Part shown: piece after piece, positions 1-10,641 of the stretch
Layout: each line of letters opens with the position of its first letter
Position numbering within the stretch: position 1 is the stretch's first letter
Assembly (NCBI RefSeq): GCF_014270035.1
Contig: NZ_JACNEP010000003.1
Span: forward strand, 124,001 to 188,000
Direction: 5' to 3'
Origin: Neptunicella marina
Lineage (GTDB): Bacteria > Pseudomonadota > Gammaproteobacteria > Enterobacterales > Alteromonadaceae
Length of the DNA stretch: 64,000 bases
Translations under genes and position numbers: made by a program
Notes under the pieces: generated by a model
The model's database searches: none
What the model saw: the letters and a program-made list of their open reading frames with translations, nothing else
Told to the model about the DNA's origin: nothing

Positions 1-1
1 G

Positions 2-244
2 CTCGCTGTAAATCTGGCAAATCCATGGCAACATCGTTACAGCGAATGGCAACAAGCGGGTAACGAGTTGCAGTTTGATTTGGCCGAGGTTAACAACATC
101 GATACCGCGGGGCTGGCATGGTTAATTGAACTCAGTGGTGAATGCGAGAAGGCAGGTAAAAAGCTGTCGATTATCAACCTGCCTAATTCTTTGATCAAAT
201 TAGCAAAAATGAGCGACGCTGAAGACCTTTTACCGTTACAATAG
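2..244 (+). CDS. mlaB: MlaB-like STAS domain protein, C-terminal part
   Basis: The window opens inside this gene; about 80 codons remain in frame up to the TAG at 242-244. The translation has the STAS-fold pattern: a hydrophobic strand ending in NNIDTAGLAWL (the conserved D-T/S-x-G loop at the end of strand 3), an amphipathic helix, a strand KLSIINLP and a last helix. Position directly upstream of ibaG and murA fits mlaB, the cytosolic STAS subunit of the MlaFEDB transporter that keeps the outer membrane asymmetric. The Thr of the loop is the residue important in E. coli MlaB. Assignment rests on fold pattern and neighbours; the start is outside the window. Confidence 0.8.
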   Translation, partial: LAVNLANPWQHRYSEWQQAGNELQFDLAEVNNIDTAGLAWLIELSGECEKAGKKLSIINLPNSLIKLAKMSDAEDLLPLQ

Positions 245-276
245 GGCCAATTGTTTGTTGAAAAAATAGATTGGCC

Positions 277-1801
<1,525 letters not shown>

Positions 1802-1821
<20 letters not shown>

Positions 1822-2902
1822 CAATAATGACAGGGACAGTCATTATTTTCTTGTTGCGGATAATTTCAAAGGTAATTTCATCACCGGGCTTGGTTTCCGC
1901 CACAATGTCCAGTACCTGCAAAACACCTTCCACTTGGGTATTATTAACTTTGGTGATGATATCTTCAGGACGTAACCCCGCTTTAGCTGCCGGACCAAAG
2001 GGCTCAATATGCGTCACTAAAATTCCAGGTAGCATATTTTTAGGATCACGTTCTTCATTGGCCGATATGCCTAAGTAGCCACGAATTACCCGTCCATTGG
2101 TAATAATTGAATCCATAACTTTTTTTGCCAGCTCGTAAGGCACGGCAAAAAAGATACCGGCTACATCTTTTACCCGATTTTGATTATCAAGTGTTTTGAA
2201 ATTGGCGTTATTAATTCCAACCAAAACACCATTGGAATCTACTAAAGCACCACCTGAATTGCCTTCATTTAATACCGCGTCCATCTGAATAAAACCGGCA
2301 TAACCATTACTGTTAGTTAAGTAGTTACTTAAGCCGTTACGACCTGTTGCACTGATAACACCTTGAGTAATGGTTTTACCCAGGTTGTAAGGATTGCCAA
2401 TAGCGAGCACCACATCGCCTACGCGAGTATTGGTTTGCTCACGTTGCGGAATAACAGGTAAATTTTCTTCATCAATTTTAAGCACGGCCAGATCGGTATA
2501 AGGGTCCTGACCCACTTGCTGAGCGTCTAGAATACGGCCATCGCTTAATCTGACGCTAATGGTTTCTGCATTTCGGATAACGTGGTAACAGGTGAGAATA
2601 TAACCCTGCTCGCTCATAATTACGCCGGAGCCTAAACTGGCCCTTTCTACCTGGCGTCCCCGATAGGGGAATGGGCGTGTTTCAATTCCTGTACTATATA
2701 TATCAACCACAGCGGGCGTGGCAGATTTCACCGCTTCATGGAAGCTTACGCGGTCATTAGCTGTAGAGGGCTGATTAAAGAGTCTCAACTCTAGACCTGT
2801 GCCCTGGCGCAAATCGGGAATGAGCAGTAACATCACTGCAGATACCACGACGCCGAGTAAGATGGATTTTGTAAAAAAATAACCCCAGCTGCGCTTTTTC
2901 AC
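1802..2902 (-). CDS. degS: Periplasmic serine endoprotease DegS
   Basis: Inner-membrane-anchored trypsin-like protease that senses misfolded outer-membrane proteins and cuts RseA to start the sigma-E response. Residues about 10-28 form one N-terminal membrane anchor. The catalytic triad is visible as His107 (TCYHVI), Asp137 (YTDLAVL) and Ser216 (GNSGGAL). One PDZ domain occupies about residues 270-360, which separates DegS from two-PDZ DegP/DegQ. The length of 366 is typical (E. coli 355). It lies 101 bases downstream of degQ on the same strand, the usual degQ-degS arrangement. Confidence 0.96.
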
Positions 2903-3003
2903 GATGCTCCGACTTTAGATAAGGATGTTTGGCAAAATAATAGCATTGGGTTGAAACAGAAGATAGCGGCTAGTCGCCGCTATCTTGCAGATTTTATTAA
3001 GGT

Positions 3004-4359
3004 TTATCGAACAACCAGGAATACAGAGCTGTCTCCGCGTTTGACGTTCAGTGCGATAACACGCGGGCTATCGGATAACTGTTTACGCAGTTCTGCCACA
3101 GATTCAACACGGTGACGGTTAACGCCAATAATCACATCGCCTTCTTGTAAACCAACGCGAGCTGCTGGAGAACGTGCTGCCAGCTGACTGATTTCAACGC
3201 CTTTATCGCCGCTTTTGGTTTTACCATTGGACATAACCGCACCTTCCAGTGAAGGATGGATTTCTTCGGCCGTGATATTGGCGGCTTCGTAATCACCTAA
3301 TGTGGCAGTAATGGTTTTTTGTTTACCGTCACGCACCACTTTCAACTCTACATCTGAACCTGCGCCCAGTGTGCTAACTTTGGCACGTAGTTCCAGAAAA
3401 CTGTGAATCGTTTTTCCATTAACCGCAGTAATGACATCGCGTGCGGCTAATCCGGCTTTTTCAGCCGCTGAATCAGGTGTAACTTCACGTACTACCGCAC
3501 CCTGATTAATATCTAATCCCATGGCGTCTGCGAGATCTGCATCTAAATCGCTGCCGGTAATACCCAGTAAACCGCGGCGAACTTCACCAAACTCCACAAT
3601 TTGATCCACCAGACTCTTCATCATATTAACTGGGATGGCAAAACCAATGCCGATATTACCGGGGCCTAAAATCGCAGTGTTAATACCTTCCAGCTCACCT
3701 TTAAGGTTTACCAGTGCACCACCAGAATTACCGCGGTTAATGGCTGCATCGGTTTGGATAAAGTCTTCAAAACCTTCGATATTTAAGCCACTGCGTCCCA
3801 GCGCACTGACAATACCTGACGTAACAGTTTGTCCGAGACCAAAAGGGTTACCAATGGCGATCACAAAATCACCCACACGTAGCTTGTCTGAATTACCCAG
3901 ATTCATCGCCACCAAATTGTCGGCCTTAATTTGCAGTAAAGCGATATCGCTTTGTTCGTCCGACCCTAATTTTTTAGCTTCAAACTCTCGACCATCGGTG
4001 AGTTTGACGCGAATTTCGTCGGCATTATCAACAACGTGATTGTTGGTAACGATATAACCGTTTTTGGCATCGATGATCACACCAGAACCCAGCCCCTTGA
4101 ACGGACGTTCCTGAACTTGTTCATCTGGTGCATTAGGGCCAAAGAAATATTTGAACATTTCAGGTACACGCTGACGTGATACCTGTGTGCCCTCTACTGA
4201 TATACTGACAACTGCGGGGGTAACCTTTTCAAGCATCGGAGCAAGAGAAGGCACTTTTTGCTCATCATCAGAAAAAAAGGGAATGGCAGCGAATGTTGAG
4301 GTTACGACTGCTACTGATAATGTGAAAGCAGCAACAGTGCGGATAACAGCATTTTTCAT
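3004..4359 (-). CDS. degQ: DegQ/DegP-family periplasmic serine protease (Do family)
   Basis: Periplasmic protease-chaperone of 451 residues. A signal peptide (positive start, hydrophobic stretch to about residue 24, cleavage near TFA-AIP) leads into the protease domain with His108 (TNNHVV), Asp138 (SDIALL) and Ser212 (RGNSGGAL). Two PDZ domains follow at about 255-345 and 370-445. Length and the short LA loop favour DegQ over DegP. The gene precedes degS as in E. coli; the region upstream holds structured element copy 1, so its promoter probably lies within 4360-4440 or inside that element. Confidence 0.93.
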   Translation of the reverse strand: MKNAVIRTVAAFTLSVAVVTSTFAAIPFFSDDEQKVPSLAPMLEKVTPAVVSISVEGTQVSRQRVPEMFKYFFGPNAPDEQVQERPFKGLGSGVIIDAKNGYIVTNNHVVDNADEIRVKLTDGREFEAKKLGSDEQSDIALLQIKADNLVAMNLGNSDKLRVGDFVIAIGNPFGLGQTVTSGIVSALGRSGLNIEGFEDFIQTDAAINRGNSGGALVNLKGELEGINTAILGPGNIGIGFAIPVNMMKSLVDQIVEFGEVRRGLLGITGSDLDADLADAMGLDINQGAVVREVTPDSAAEKAGLAARDVITAVNGKTIHSFLELRAKVSTLGAGSDVELKVVRDGKQKTITATLGDYEAANITAEEIHPSLEGAVMSNGKTKSGDKGVEISQLAARSPAARVGLQEGDVIIGVNRHRVESVAELRKQLSDSPRVIALNVKRGDSSVFLVVR

Positions 4360-4396
4360 TCGGAAAATACTCCAGGTTAGTTAAGGTTAGTACGTT

Positions 4397-4660
4397 GGGT
4401 ATGTTAGTCTTCGATGTATGAGTTTTGTTCGAATCCAAAACTTTTTGATCGCGACGCCGAGGTGAAGACCTAGTGGTTCTAAGTCAAGACTCGGCAACAA
4501 AGAGCAAAAGGTTTTGGGTTGAACCCTTCGGGCAGTCTTTGTCGCGGATTTCTGCGGCGTTAAAGCTCATTTATGTAGTCTTACTACACAACACTCGCTC
4601 TGCCTTGTATAAATCCGCGACAAACGCCTGCAAAAACACACATCGAAGACCAACAAACCC
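4397..4660 (+). repeat. Structured intergenic element, copy 1 (264 bp, nested inverted repeats)
   Basis: Ends are 21-base imperfect inverted repeats (4397-4417 and 4640-4660, 19 of 21 paired). Inside are stem 4432-4447/4505-4520 (all 16 positions paired if two G-U pairs are allowed in + strand RNA), stem 4456-4461/4490-4495, a small CCCTTCGGG hairpin near 4524-4532, a perfect 14-bp stem 4538-4551/4611-4624 (TTTGTCGCGGATTT and its complement), and a hairpin TGTAGT-ctt-ACTACA at 4574-4588. The same plan occurs inverted at 28873-29209. It sits between zapG and degQ. Open reading frames through it look like by-products. This also accounts for most of the gene-free stretch 4360-4737. Confidence 0.85.
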
Positions 4661-4737
4661 TAAAATAGGAATTGAATTTTTGTTTTTCAATACTTGCACT
4701 AGAAGACTTAACCAACCTGAACAAAGTTCCGTTGAAA

Positions 4738-5175
4738 TTATTCTGCCGTTTGTTTTTGCGGTTTATTTTCGCTGTTTAACAGGCCAGAATTCCCCGCTGA
4801 ATAGTCCAGAGGCTGGTAATCTGCTGAGGTTTTCTCTGGTTTACTTTTTGTTACATTATGGCGCAGGTAAACATTTGCCTGTTCACCAAAAAATGCCAGT
4901 TTGCCGTCTTCTGGTTGATTTTGCATCTCACTAACATTGTGTTCAAAATGTTCCAGCTGGTTGCGCAGAGCCTGACATTTCTGTTCGATACTGGTTAATA
5001 CCTGACGTGATTCTGCTACATGAATTTGGGTTTGCTGGAGCAAAATGTCTCTGATGGTGTTTTCGACATTTTTTTCTTTATCCGCATTATTTTGCTTGTT
5101 TAGCCAGAACTGAGCAGCAAAAAAACCAACAACGGCACCGATAATCAACAATAACAAGCCCGTAATAAAATCCAT
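4738..5175 (-). CDS. zapG: ZapG/YhcB family inner-membrane cell-division protein
   Basis: DUF1043 protein of 145 residues (E. coli YhcB about 132), a single-pass membrane protein linked to the divisome and envelope synthesis. Residues 4-23 form the N-terminal membrane helix (GLLLLIIGAVVGFFAAQFWL); residues about 30-90 are a charged helical, coiled-coil-like region; the tail is polar and probably disordered. Position between degQ and zapE is the standard place for yhcB in this group. Structured element copy 1 follows its stop codon. Confidence 0.88.
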   Translation of the reverse strand: MDFITGLLLLIIGAVVGFFAAQFWLNKQNNADKEKNVENTIRDILLQQTQIHVAESRQVLTSIEQKCQALRNQLEHFEHNVSEMQNQPEDGKLAFFGEQANVYLRHNVTKSKPEKTSADYQPLDYSAGNSGLLNSENKPQKQTAE

Positions 5176-5285
5176 AAAATCTCCACAAATCTAAACTGGT
5201 GCTTTACTTAATAATACGCAATTAGCAAACTATGCGGCCATTAATTTTCGTTTTTTATGACCAAAAAGGTTAGCCGCATTTGTCT

Positions 5286-6392
5286 ATGATACCGCTTACG
5301 CCCTGGCAAAAATACCAGCAAGACTTAAAACAACCAGAATTTGTGCATGATAGCGCACAAGAAAACGCCGTTATGCAGCTGCAACGATTGTATGATGACC
5401 TGGTTGCAAGCCCTGAAAATGTGAGTCCACTCAAGACGTTAACAAAATGGTTCATTCGCCATGATAAAAAACAACAAATAAAGGGGCTGTATTTCTGGGG
5501 CGGTGTTGGGCGCGGTAAAACCTATTTAGTCGATACTTTTTATGAGTGTCTGCCATTCAAAAAGAAAATGCGTATTCACTTCCATCGTTTTATGCACCGT
5601 GTGCATGAAGAACTTAAAACACTGGGTGGTAAACAAGATCCATTGCAAATAGTGGCCGATAAACTGGCGGATGAAACACAGATTTTGTGTTTTGACGAAT
5701 TTTTTGTTTCAGATATTACCGATGCCATGATTCTGGGGACATTGATGGAAGCCTTATTTAAACGCGGTGTGGTGTTAGTTGCTACTTCAAATATCATTCC
5801 CGATGAGCTGTATCGCAATGGCTTGCAGCGAGCACGCTTTTTACCTGCGATTGACCTTATCAATAAAAATACCGACGTAGTCAATGTCGACAGTGGGGTG
5901 GATTATCGGTTGCGAACCCTGGAGCAGGCTGAAATTTATCATTTTCCTTTGGATGAACAGGCTACAACCAATCTAAACCAGTACTTTAGCCAGTTGTCGG
6001 CCGAAGCGGGAACTGAAGGTGCCACCATCGTAGTACAAAACCGTTCATTGCAGACCATTAAGGAATCCGATGGCGTGGTGATGTTTGACTATTCAGTGTT
6101 GTGTGAAAGTGCACGCAGTCAAACCGACTATATGGAATTAAGTCGTTGTTATCACACTGTATTGTTGGCTAACGTTAAACAAATGGGACGTGAAGTGGAT
6201 GATGCCGCCAGACGTTTTATTGCCATGGTGGATGAATTCTACGAGCGTCACGTTAAACTGATTATTGCGGCAGAAGTGGACATTGATGAACTGTATACTC
6301 AGGGCCAGCTGGAGTTTGAATTTAAACGATGCATCAGCCGCTTAAAGGAGATGCAAAGTACCAGTTATTTAGCACTGCAACACTTACCTTAA
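5286..6392 (+). CDS. zapE: Cell division ATPase ZapE (AFG1 family)
   Basis: AFG1-type P-loop ATPase associated with the Z-ring under low oxygen in E. coli. It shows Walker A GGVGRGKT, Walker B ILCFDEFFV and the family blocks HFHRFMHRVHEEL and ATSNIIPDELYRNGLQRARFLPAI. Length (368 residues from this ATG) fits. Start is not settled: a TTG at 5280 lies 10 bases after an AAGG at 5266-5269, while the ATG at 5286 is 16 bases away; the two differ by two residues. It is divergent from zapG. Confidence 0.93.
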   Translation: MIPLTPWQKYQQDLKQPEFVHDSAQENAVMQLQRLYDDLVASPENVSPLKTLTKWFIRHDKKQQIKGLYFWGGVGRGKTYLVDTFYECLPFKKKMRIHFHRFMHRVHEELKTLGGKQDPLQIVADKLADETQILCFDEFFVSDITDAMILGTLMEALFKRGVVLVATSNIIPDELYRNGLQRARFLPAIDLINKNTDVVNVDSGVDYRLRTLEQAEIYHFPLDEQATTNLNQYFSQLSAEAGTEGATIVVQNRSLQTIKESDGVVMFDYSVLCESARSQTDYMELSRCYHTVLLANVKQMGREVDDAARRFIAMVDEFYERHVKLIIAAEVDIDELYTQGQLEFEFKRCISRLKEMQSTSYLALQHLP

Positions 6393-6499
6393 CCTCAACA
6401 TCTGCAACTACTAAAAAGGTGGTTAATTATAAATTGTGATTTGTAGGCTGGTGTCGCGTTTTGTATGAAATTTCTACGTGATTTCTAAATAAATATCTG

Positions 6500-6505
6500 T
6501 ATAAT
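6500..6505 (+). promoter_or_regulatory. Probable rplM-rpsI promoter (-10 box)
   Basis: A consensus TATAAT at 6500-6505 is followed by a GC-rich GCGCGCCC discriminator, the type seen at stringently controlled ribosomal promoters. No good -35 hexamer lies 16-18 bases upstream, so the assignment rests on the -10 and the discriminator. Confidence 0.6.
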
Positions 6506-6512
6506 GCGCGCC

Positions 6513-6644
6513 CTGCCCAGTTACTGCCACTTTGGGAAAGTGGAACGGCTAAATGATTCGAAGGGATCAATATATTTAGTCTTAGCGGTTTGACTGTTGT
6601 GCAGTGAAACCAAACGTAACTTTTTAAATCTAGGGTAACGATAG
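6513..6644 (+). promoter_or_regulatory. rplM 5' leader with strong hairpin, candidate L13 autoregulatory site
   Basis: About 130 bases separate the predicted transcription start from the rplM ATG. It contains a perfect 7-bp hairpin CCACTTT-ggg-AAAGTGG at 6527-6543. In E. coli the rplM-rpsI mRNA leader is bound by L13 for feedback; a leader of this length in the same operon is consistent with that. The binding itself is inferred. Confidence 0.5.
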
Positions 6645-7073
6645 ATGAAAACTTTTGTTGCTAAGCCTGAAACGGTAACCCGTGAATGGTTTGTGGTAGA
6701 TGCCGCAGATAAAACACTAGGTCGTCTTGCGACTGAAGTCGCTCGCCGCTTACGTGGTAAACATAAGCCAGAATATACTCCACACGTGGACACTGGTGAT
6801 TATATTGTTGTGATCAACGCTGAGAAAGTGGTTGTTACTGGTAACAAAACCAAGAACAAAATGTACTACTCACACACTGGATATCCAGGTGGCTTGAAAG
6901 AAGTTAACTTCGAAAAATTACAAGCACACAAACCAGAGATGATCATTGAAAAAGCGGTAAAAGGCATGCTTCCTAAAGGTCCTTTAGGTCGTGCTATGTT
7001 CCGTAAAATGAAAGTCTACGCTGGCGCCGAGCATAACCATGCTGCTCAACAGCCTCAAGTTTTGGATATTTAG
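6645..7073 (+). CDS. rplM: 50S ribosomal protein L13
   Basis: Full-length L13 of 142 residues, an early-assembly protein of the large subunit. The opening [23 protein letters not shown]-type region, the block [28 protein letters not shown] and the motif [20 protein letters not shown] are diagnostic. ATG follows TAGGGTAACGAT. First gene of a two-gene operon with rpsI, whose ribosome binding site overlaps this stop codon. Confidence 0.99.
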   Translation: MKTFVAKPETVTREWFVVDAADKTLGRLATEVARRLRGKHKPEYTPHVDTGDYIVVINAEKVVVTGNKTKNKMYYSHTGYPGGLKEVNFEKLQAHKPEMIIEKAVKGMLPKGPLGRAMFRKMKVYAGAEHNHAAQQPQVLDI

Positions 7074-7083
7074 GAGCTAGATG

Positions 7084-7476
7084 ATGGCAGATAATCAATT
7101 CTACGGTACTGGTCGCCGCAAAAGCTCTACTGCTCGCGTATTTTTACGTCCAGGTAGTGGAAACATCGTAATTAACAAACGTTCGATTGAAGAGTTTTTT
7201 GGTCGTGAAACAGCACGTATGATCGTGCGTCAACCACTTGAACTGGTTGAAATGACTGAAAAATTTGACCTGTACATCACTGTTAAAGGTGGTGGTATCG
7301 GTGGTCAAGCGGGTGCTATCCGTCATGGTATTACTCGTGCGTTAATGGAATTCGACGAAACGTTGCGTCCTGCGCTACGTAAAGCTGGTTTCGTTACACG
7401 TGACTCTCGTCAGGTTGAACGTAAAAAGGTTGGTTTGCACAAAGCACGCAAACGTCCTCAATTCTCAAAACGTTAA
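7084..7476 (+). CDS. rpsI: 30S ribosomal protein S9
   Basis: S9 of 130 residues; begins [20 protein letters not shown] and ends in the basic tail [17 protein letters not shown] whose last residues reach the P-site tRNA. Two ATGs stand in tandem at 7081 and 7084. I choose 7084: AGGAG at 7072-7076 is 7 bases upstream of it, and the family starts with MA. The operon ends at a strong terminator just downstream. Confidence 0.98.
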   Translation: MADNQFYGTGRRKSSTARVFLRPGSGNIVINKRSIEEFFGRETARMIVRQPLELVEMTEKFDLYITVKGGGIGGQAGAIRHGITRALMEFDETLRPALRKAGFVTRDSRQVERKKVGLHKARKRPQFSKR

Positions 7477-7493
7477 TCGTTTCGAATTGTTCA

Positions 7494-7521
7494 AAAACCG
7501 GTCTGTTGGGCCGGTTTTTTT
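7494..7521 (+). terminator. Rho-independent terminator of rplM-rpsI
   Basis: AAAACCGG, a short loop, then CCGGTTTTTTT: a GC stem followed by seven T residues, directly after the rpsI stop. Confidence 0.9.
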
Positions 7522-7932
7522 ATGTCTGTAAAAAGTGGTTGAATTTCATTCGGTGAATTTCGCGCAAATTCTCGTTTTTAATAACTATTTTACGCTTTGG
7601 GACATCATTTCCTTGTGTTTTGAAGGGGTTTTCTTTTATCATTTTCGCGCTTTGTAACTAAATTTATGCATTTGCTTCGCTGAAGTAAAAGTAAACAACC
7701 ACTATTCAGTCATGCGTTGTCACTGTGAAGGTTGTCGCTAGCGGGTATTGTGTTCACAAGAAGTAGCGTACAGCGGTTTAAATACGGTGTTGGGCGAATA
7801 AAGCTGTGAACTTGACCTGTGAGATATATTCAGTTTGGCTGGCGGTCGCTGACATGCAAGCTAATATGAGTTAACTCAAATTGGTACAAGCTGAGTAATT
7901 ACATATAAATCCAAAACTTGGAGATAAAGTGG
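7522..7932. other. Long upstream region of petABC
   Basis: About 410 bases without a credible coding frame. It presumably carries the petABC promoter and regulatory sites, but I find no pair of hexamers with good spacing. TGTGA-like half sites occur (for example near 7724, 7805 and 7818), none forming a clean two-fold CRP/FNR site. GGAG at 7920-7923 is the petA ribosome binding site. Confidence 0.5.
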
Positions 7933-8526
7933 ATGAGCAATACGCCTGTAGATAACAGCCGGCGTCGTTTCCTGACTATCGCTACTTCTGTAATTGGTGG
8001 TGTCGGGGTGGCGGGTGCTGCTGTGCCATTTATTGCATCCTGGAATCCCAGTGCCAAGGCGAAAGCCGCTGGCGCAGATATTAAAGTGGATATCAGTAAG
8101 ATTGAGCCCGGTCAGCTAATTCGTGTTGAGTGGCGCAGTAAACCAGTATGGATCGTACGTCGTACACCAGAAATTCTGGCTGAACTGGCAAAAGATGAAG
8201 ATATGTTGAAGGACCCAAATTCCGAAGAAGACCAGCAACCGGAGTTTGCCCGCAGTCGCTATCGTTCGTTAAAAGAAGAGTATTTGGTACTGGTGGGAAT
8301 TTGTACTCACCTGGGTTGTTCACCTCAGTATCTAAATGATGGTCAGTTTGAAGAAATCGTAGAAGGGGTTCCTGATGGTTTCTTCTGCCCATGTCACGGT
8401 TCTCGTTTTGACCTGGCTGGTCGTGTATTCGACGGCTCACCTGCTCCGACAAACTTAGTTGTACCGCCGTACTACTATATTGATGACAACACCATTTTGA
8501 TTGGTTCAGAAGAGGGAGCGGCGTAA
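7933..8526 (+). CDS. petA: Ubiquinol-cytochrome c reductase, Rieske iron-sulfur subunit
   Basis: Carries the 2Fe-2S centre of the cytochrome bc1 complex in the inner membrane, passing electrons from ubiquinol to cytochrome c1. An N-terminal twin-arginine signal-anchor ([12 protein letters not shown], then a helix to about residue 36) fits Tat export. Cluster ligands are Cys124 and His126 in CTHLGC and Cys152-x-Cys154-His155 in CPCHGS; Cys129 is the disulfide partner. I start at ATG 7933, nine bases after GGAG; an upstream TTG at 7918 would add five residues before the Tat motif and precedes the RBS. First gene of petABC. Confidence 0.97.
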   Translation: MSNTPVDNSRRRFLTIATSVIGGVGVAGAAVPFIASWNPSAKAKAAGADIKVDISKIEPGQLIRVEWRSKPVWIVRRTPEILAELAKDEDMLKDPNSEEDQQPEFARSRYRSLKEEYLVLVGICTHLGCSPQYLNDGQFEEIVEGVPDGFFCPCHGSRFDLAGRVFDGSPAPTNLVVPPYYYIDDNTILIGSEEGAA

Positions 8527-8528
8527 TT

Positions 8529-9797
8529 ATGTGGCAAAATCTACTCGACTGGATTGAATATCGTATTCCAATGATGCGCGTGGCAAAAATGCATGCGATG
8601 GAATATCCGGCTCCAAAAAATATGAATTTCTGGTACGTATTTGGCTTTTTGGCCACCATCGTACTGGTTAACCAAATTGTGACCGGCGTTTGGTTAACCA
8701 TGCATTATAACCCGACCGCTGAAGGTGCATTCGCGTCTGTTGAATACATTATGCGTGAAGTGGATTATGGTTATATCTTGCGTTACATGCACTCGACGGG
8801 TGCATCGGCGTTCTTTATCGTTGTCTACCTGCATATGTTCCGCGGCATGATGTACGGCTCATACCAAAAACCACGTGAACTATTGTGGTTGTTCGGTATG
8901 TTTATCTATCTGGCGTTAATGGCTGAAGCTTTCATGGGATATGTATTGCCCTGGGGCCAGATGTCTTACTGGGGTGCGCAGGTTATCGTGTCTCTGTTTA
9001 GTGCAATCCCAGGCATTGGTCCGGATTTAGTGGTTTGGATCCAGGGTGACTATGTTATCTCTGGTGCGACTTTAAACCGCTTCTTTGCATTGCATGTTAT
9101 TGCGCTGCCATTAGTCTTGGTTATCCTGGTGTTCCTGCACATTGTTGCATTGCACGAGGTGGGCTCAAACAACCCGGATGGTGTTGAAGTCAAACGCAAA
9201 AAAGGTTCACTAAGCGACGACGAAAAAACTAAGTTCAAAATGCATGAGTACTACACTAATAAGTACGACATCATTGATGACGTAGTACCCTTCTTCCCGC
9301 ACATTGTATTGAAAGATTTGGTTGCCTTTAGCGTATTCCTGTTCTTGTTCTGCTACGTGATGTTCTTTAATCCTGGCATGGGAGGATATTTCCTGGAGCA
9401 TCCAAACTTTGAAATTGCTAACGGTCTGAAAACGCCTGAGCATATCTTTCCTGTTTGGTACTTCACGCCTTTCTATGCGATTTTGAAAGCTGTTCCAGAT
9501 AAGTTGTTTGGTGTTATCTCGATGTTTATGGCGATTATCTGCCTGTTCTTACTGCCCTGGGTTGACCGTGCGAAAGTGAAATCATGGCGTTATCGCTCAG
9601 GTTTACATAAGTGGAATCTGATCGTATTTGCATTGGTATTTATCTTCCTGGGTTACTTAGGTGGTACGCCACAAGAACCGTGGAAAGTGATTGCGTCACG
9701 TATTCTGACTATTATGTATTTCAGTTTCTTCGTATTGCTCTATCTGTACAGTAAAAACGAAAAAACCAAACCATTGCCTGCGAGGATCACCAAATGA
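8529..9797 (+). CDS. petB: Ubiquinol-cytochrome c reductase, cytochrome b subunit
   Basis: Integral membrane cytochrome b, 422 residues, with two b hemes and both quinone sites. Eight or so membrane helices are visible. Two His pairs lie in the second and fourth helices (HSTGASAFFIVVYLHMF; HVIALPLVLVILVFLHIVALHE). The PVWYF stretch is the bacterial form of the PEWY quinone-oxidation motif region. It follows petA by two bases, and its TGA overlaps the petC ATG. Confidence 0.97.
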   Translation: MWQNLLDWIEYRIPMMRVAKMHAMEYPAPKNMNFWYVFGFLATIVLVNQIVTGVWLTMHYNPTAEGAFASVEYIMREVDYGYILRYMHSTGASAFFIVVYLHMFRGMMYGSYQKPRELLWLFGMFIYLALMAEAFMGYVLPWGQMSYWGAQVIVSLFSAIPGIGPDLVVWIQGDYVISGATLNRFFALHVIALPLVLVILVFLHIVALHEVGSNNPDGVEVKRKKGSLSDDEKTKFKMHEYYTNKYDIIDDVVPFFPHIVLKDLVAFSVFLFLFCYVMFFNPGMGGYFLEHPNFEIANGLKTPEHIFPVWYFTPFYAILKAVPDKLFGVISMFMAIICLFLLPWVDRAKVKSWRYRSGLHKWNLIVFALVFIFLGYLGGTPQEPWKVIASRILTIMYFSFFVLLYLYSKNEKTKPLPARITK

Positions 9798-10531
9798 AGA
9801 AGTTAATCCTTGTATTAAGTTTGTTAGTGCCATCGTTAGCAATGGCGGCAACGGGTCACTCGGTACATTTGGATAAAGCTAATATCGATCTGACTGATAA
9901 AGCCTCACTGCAATCAGGTGCACAAACCTTTATGAACTATTGTTTAGGTTGTCACCAGATGCAGTACCAGCGTTATCAGCGTACCTTTGAAGATTTGGGT
10001 ATTCCTTTAGTACTGGGGCAGGAAAATCTGCAATTCACAGGCGAAAAAGTCGGTGACTACATCACCAATAACATGGCACCTAAAGCCGCTGCTAAATGGT
10101 TTGGTGCAACGCCGCCGGATTTAACCCTGGTGGCGCGTGTTCGTGGTGTTGACTGGATTTACACTTATCTACGTGCTTTCTACAAAGACCCATCACGTCC
10201 ATGGGGCGTAAACAATGCGGTATTTAAAGATGTGGGTATGCCCCACGTTTTACAGGAATTGCAGGGGCTTCCTACCAAAACCTATGAAAAACATATGGTT
10301 GACGGTGAAATGGTTGAACGTTATGTAGGCATCAAAGGTGATGGTACAGGTCGTCTCAATCAGGAAGAATACGACAAAGTCGTACTTGATCTGGTTAATT
10401 TCCTGGCATATATGGGTGAGCCTTCTCGCCTTGAAGCTGAAAGCATTGGCCGCTGGGTTCTGGTATTCATTGTTATTCTGTTTGTATTTGTATACTTACT
10501 TAAGAAAGAATACTGGAAAGAAGTGCATTAA
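9794..10531 (+). CDS. petC: Ubiquinol-cytochrome c reductase, cytochrome c1 subunit
   Basis: Heme-c subunit of the bc1 complex, 245 residues. Signal peptide MKKLILVLSLLVPSLAMA, covalent heme site Cys50-x-x-Cys53-His54 (CLGCH), the axial Met in the FKDVGMPHVL region, and one C-terminal membrane anchor near residues 222-240 followed by KKEYWKEVH. Start overlaps the petB stop (ATGA), indicating coupled translation. A terminator follows. Confidence 0.97.
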   Translation: MKKLILVLSLLVPSLAMAATGHSVHLDKANIDLTDKASLQSGAQTFMNYCLGCHQMQYQRYQRTFEDLGIPLVLGQENLQFTGEKVGDYITNNMAPKAAAKWFGATPPDLTLVARVRGVDWIYTYLRAFYKDPSRPWGVNNAVFKDVGMPHVLQELQGLPTKTYEKHMVDGEMVERYVGIKGDGTGRLNQEEYDKVVLDLVNFLAYMGEPSRLEAESIGRWVLVFIVILFVFVYLLKKEYWKEVH

Positions 10532-10569
10532 TTATGCACAAGAATTGTGTATAATAGTCGATTAGACTC

Positions 10570-10596
10570 AAAAGGGGCATCAACGCCCCTTTTTTT
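10570..10596 (+). terminator. Rho-independent terminator after petC
   Basis: AAAAGGGGC, six-base loop, GCCCCTTTTTTT: a GC-rich stem with a long T-run. Confidence 0.92.
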
Positions 10597-10641
10597 GCCG
10601 TTTATGTCAAAGCACTATTTTAGGATTTCGGAGGAAGCTTA

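Noticed and set aside
4473-4934. 153-codon open frame on the plus strand
   Set aside because: It runs through structured element copy 1 and antisense to zapG; composition follows the repeat and there is no ribosome binding site.
6521-6793. 90-codon minus-strand frame over the rplM leader
   Set aside because: Antisense to rplM and its leader, with no start signals.
7720-7830. CRP/FNR site upstream of petA
   Set aside because: Only single TGTGA-like half-sites, not a two-fold site with six-base spacing.
8093-8701. 202-codon minus-strand frame
   Set aside because: Antisense to petA and petB and without family resemblance.
10550-10555. TATAAT upstream of sspA as a promoter
   Set aside because: A start there would run straight into the petC terminator at 10570-10596, and no -35 box is present at the right distance.
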